From assembly GCA_965153355.1 (NCBI GenBank), contig OZ231126.1, forward strand, positions 81,530,001 through 81,594,000: a DNA stretch of 64,000 nucleotides. The letters run 5' to 3'. Position numbers and translations under genes: made by a program. This stretch comes from Flaccisagitta enflata (lineage: Eukaryota; Chaetognatha; Sagittoidea; Aphragmophora). Positions 1 to 64,000 of this stretch are shown here, piece by piece (position 1 is the first letter of the stretch; every line of letters starts with the position of its first letter). Under the pieces are notes generated by a model, which saw only the letters and a program-made list of their open reading frames with translations, ran no database searches and had not been told where the DNA came from.

Positions 1-88
1 TATCAATGACTCCGTGCAAACCGCGGATCGACACTACTACAATATTTGAAAAGTGGCTAAAATCTAGCAATTAACAATTGCGGGGTGG

Positions 89-63830
<63,742 letters not shown>

Positions 63831-64000
63831 CTTTTCTTGTAAAACTAAAAGAGGCGGTCAGAAATCGAGAAAAACTATCTTCCCTCAATGATATAATCTC
63901 CTAGTTACATTCGGAATTATTGTTAGAATACAGATTGTCGGAGATGGATTATTCCTTAGATCGGGCAAAGAAGTATGTGGACAATGTGGTGTCTTGTGTG

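Overview
This is a stretch of an animal nuclear genome, almost certainly an invertebrate: spliced genes with GT-AG introns, an intact BEL/Pao retrotransposon, a CR1-like LINE fragment, several families of small DNA transposons, and very long (CT)n, (GT)n and (TTTC)n microsatellites. I cannot name the species from sequence alone.

Gene layout. Nearly the whole window is one gene on the minus strand. I could join 15 exons, from an ATG at 63830 to a stop at 89, into an uninterrupted 711-codon frame for IFT54 (TRAF3IP1/MIP-T3/DYF-11), the intraflagellar-transport B subunit that binds tubulin and IFT20. Every splice phase matches. Intron 7 (32834-57059, about 24 kb) holds two plus-strand genes. One is a 7-exon EF-hand rhomboid protease of the RHBDL1/3 and Drosophila rho-4 type (39620-50467, 434 codons). 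Just upstream is an intronless 357-codon single-pass membrane protein of unknown function (37543-38616) with a TATA box. Intron 10 (9184-21128) carries a BEL/Pao polyprotein ORF of 1842 codons (13413-18941) on the same strand as IFT54.

Repeats. Most of the intron sequence is layered transposons. (a) Two copies of a 3.6-3.9 kb DNA transposon have long inverted arms and perfect 4-bp target duplications (1826-5688, 45813-49397); the first carries a minus-strand ORF with a HEEADT / ADTDV signature. (b) Small elements with TA target duplications form several families (27544-28043, 29019-30074, 49473-49627, 51027-51519; 21482-22049; 52343-52654; 60224-61305). (c) A foldback family starts with GGGCAGCGGCCCCGAAGGGG (9810, 10375, 11498, 41431, 60438 and relatives). 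(d) A 602-bp near-perfect palindrome lies at 25340-25941. (e) More than 20 copies of a hairpin-ended element class carry GGTC/GTCC-rich interiors; some are large and contain a 13-bp minisatellite plus a ~163-bp satellite.

The most unusual pattern is in class (e). A 9-10 nt word in the terminal hairpin is repeated as its reverse complement near the other end. That word differs between subfamilies but the two ends change together in at least five versions (GTCGCGTGC, GTCGCGGAC, GTTGCGGAC, GATGCGTCCG, GTCGGGGAC). Nested insertions give empty-site evidence that several of these elements are real mobile units.
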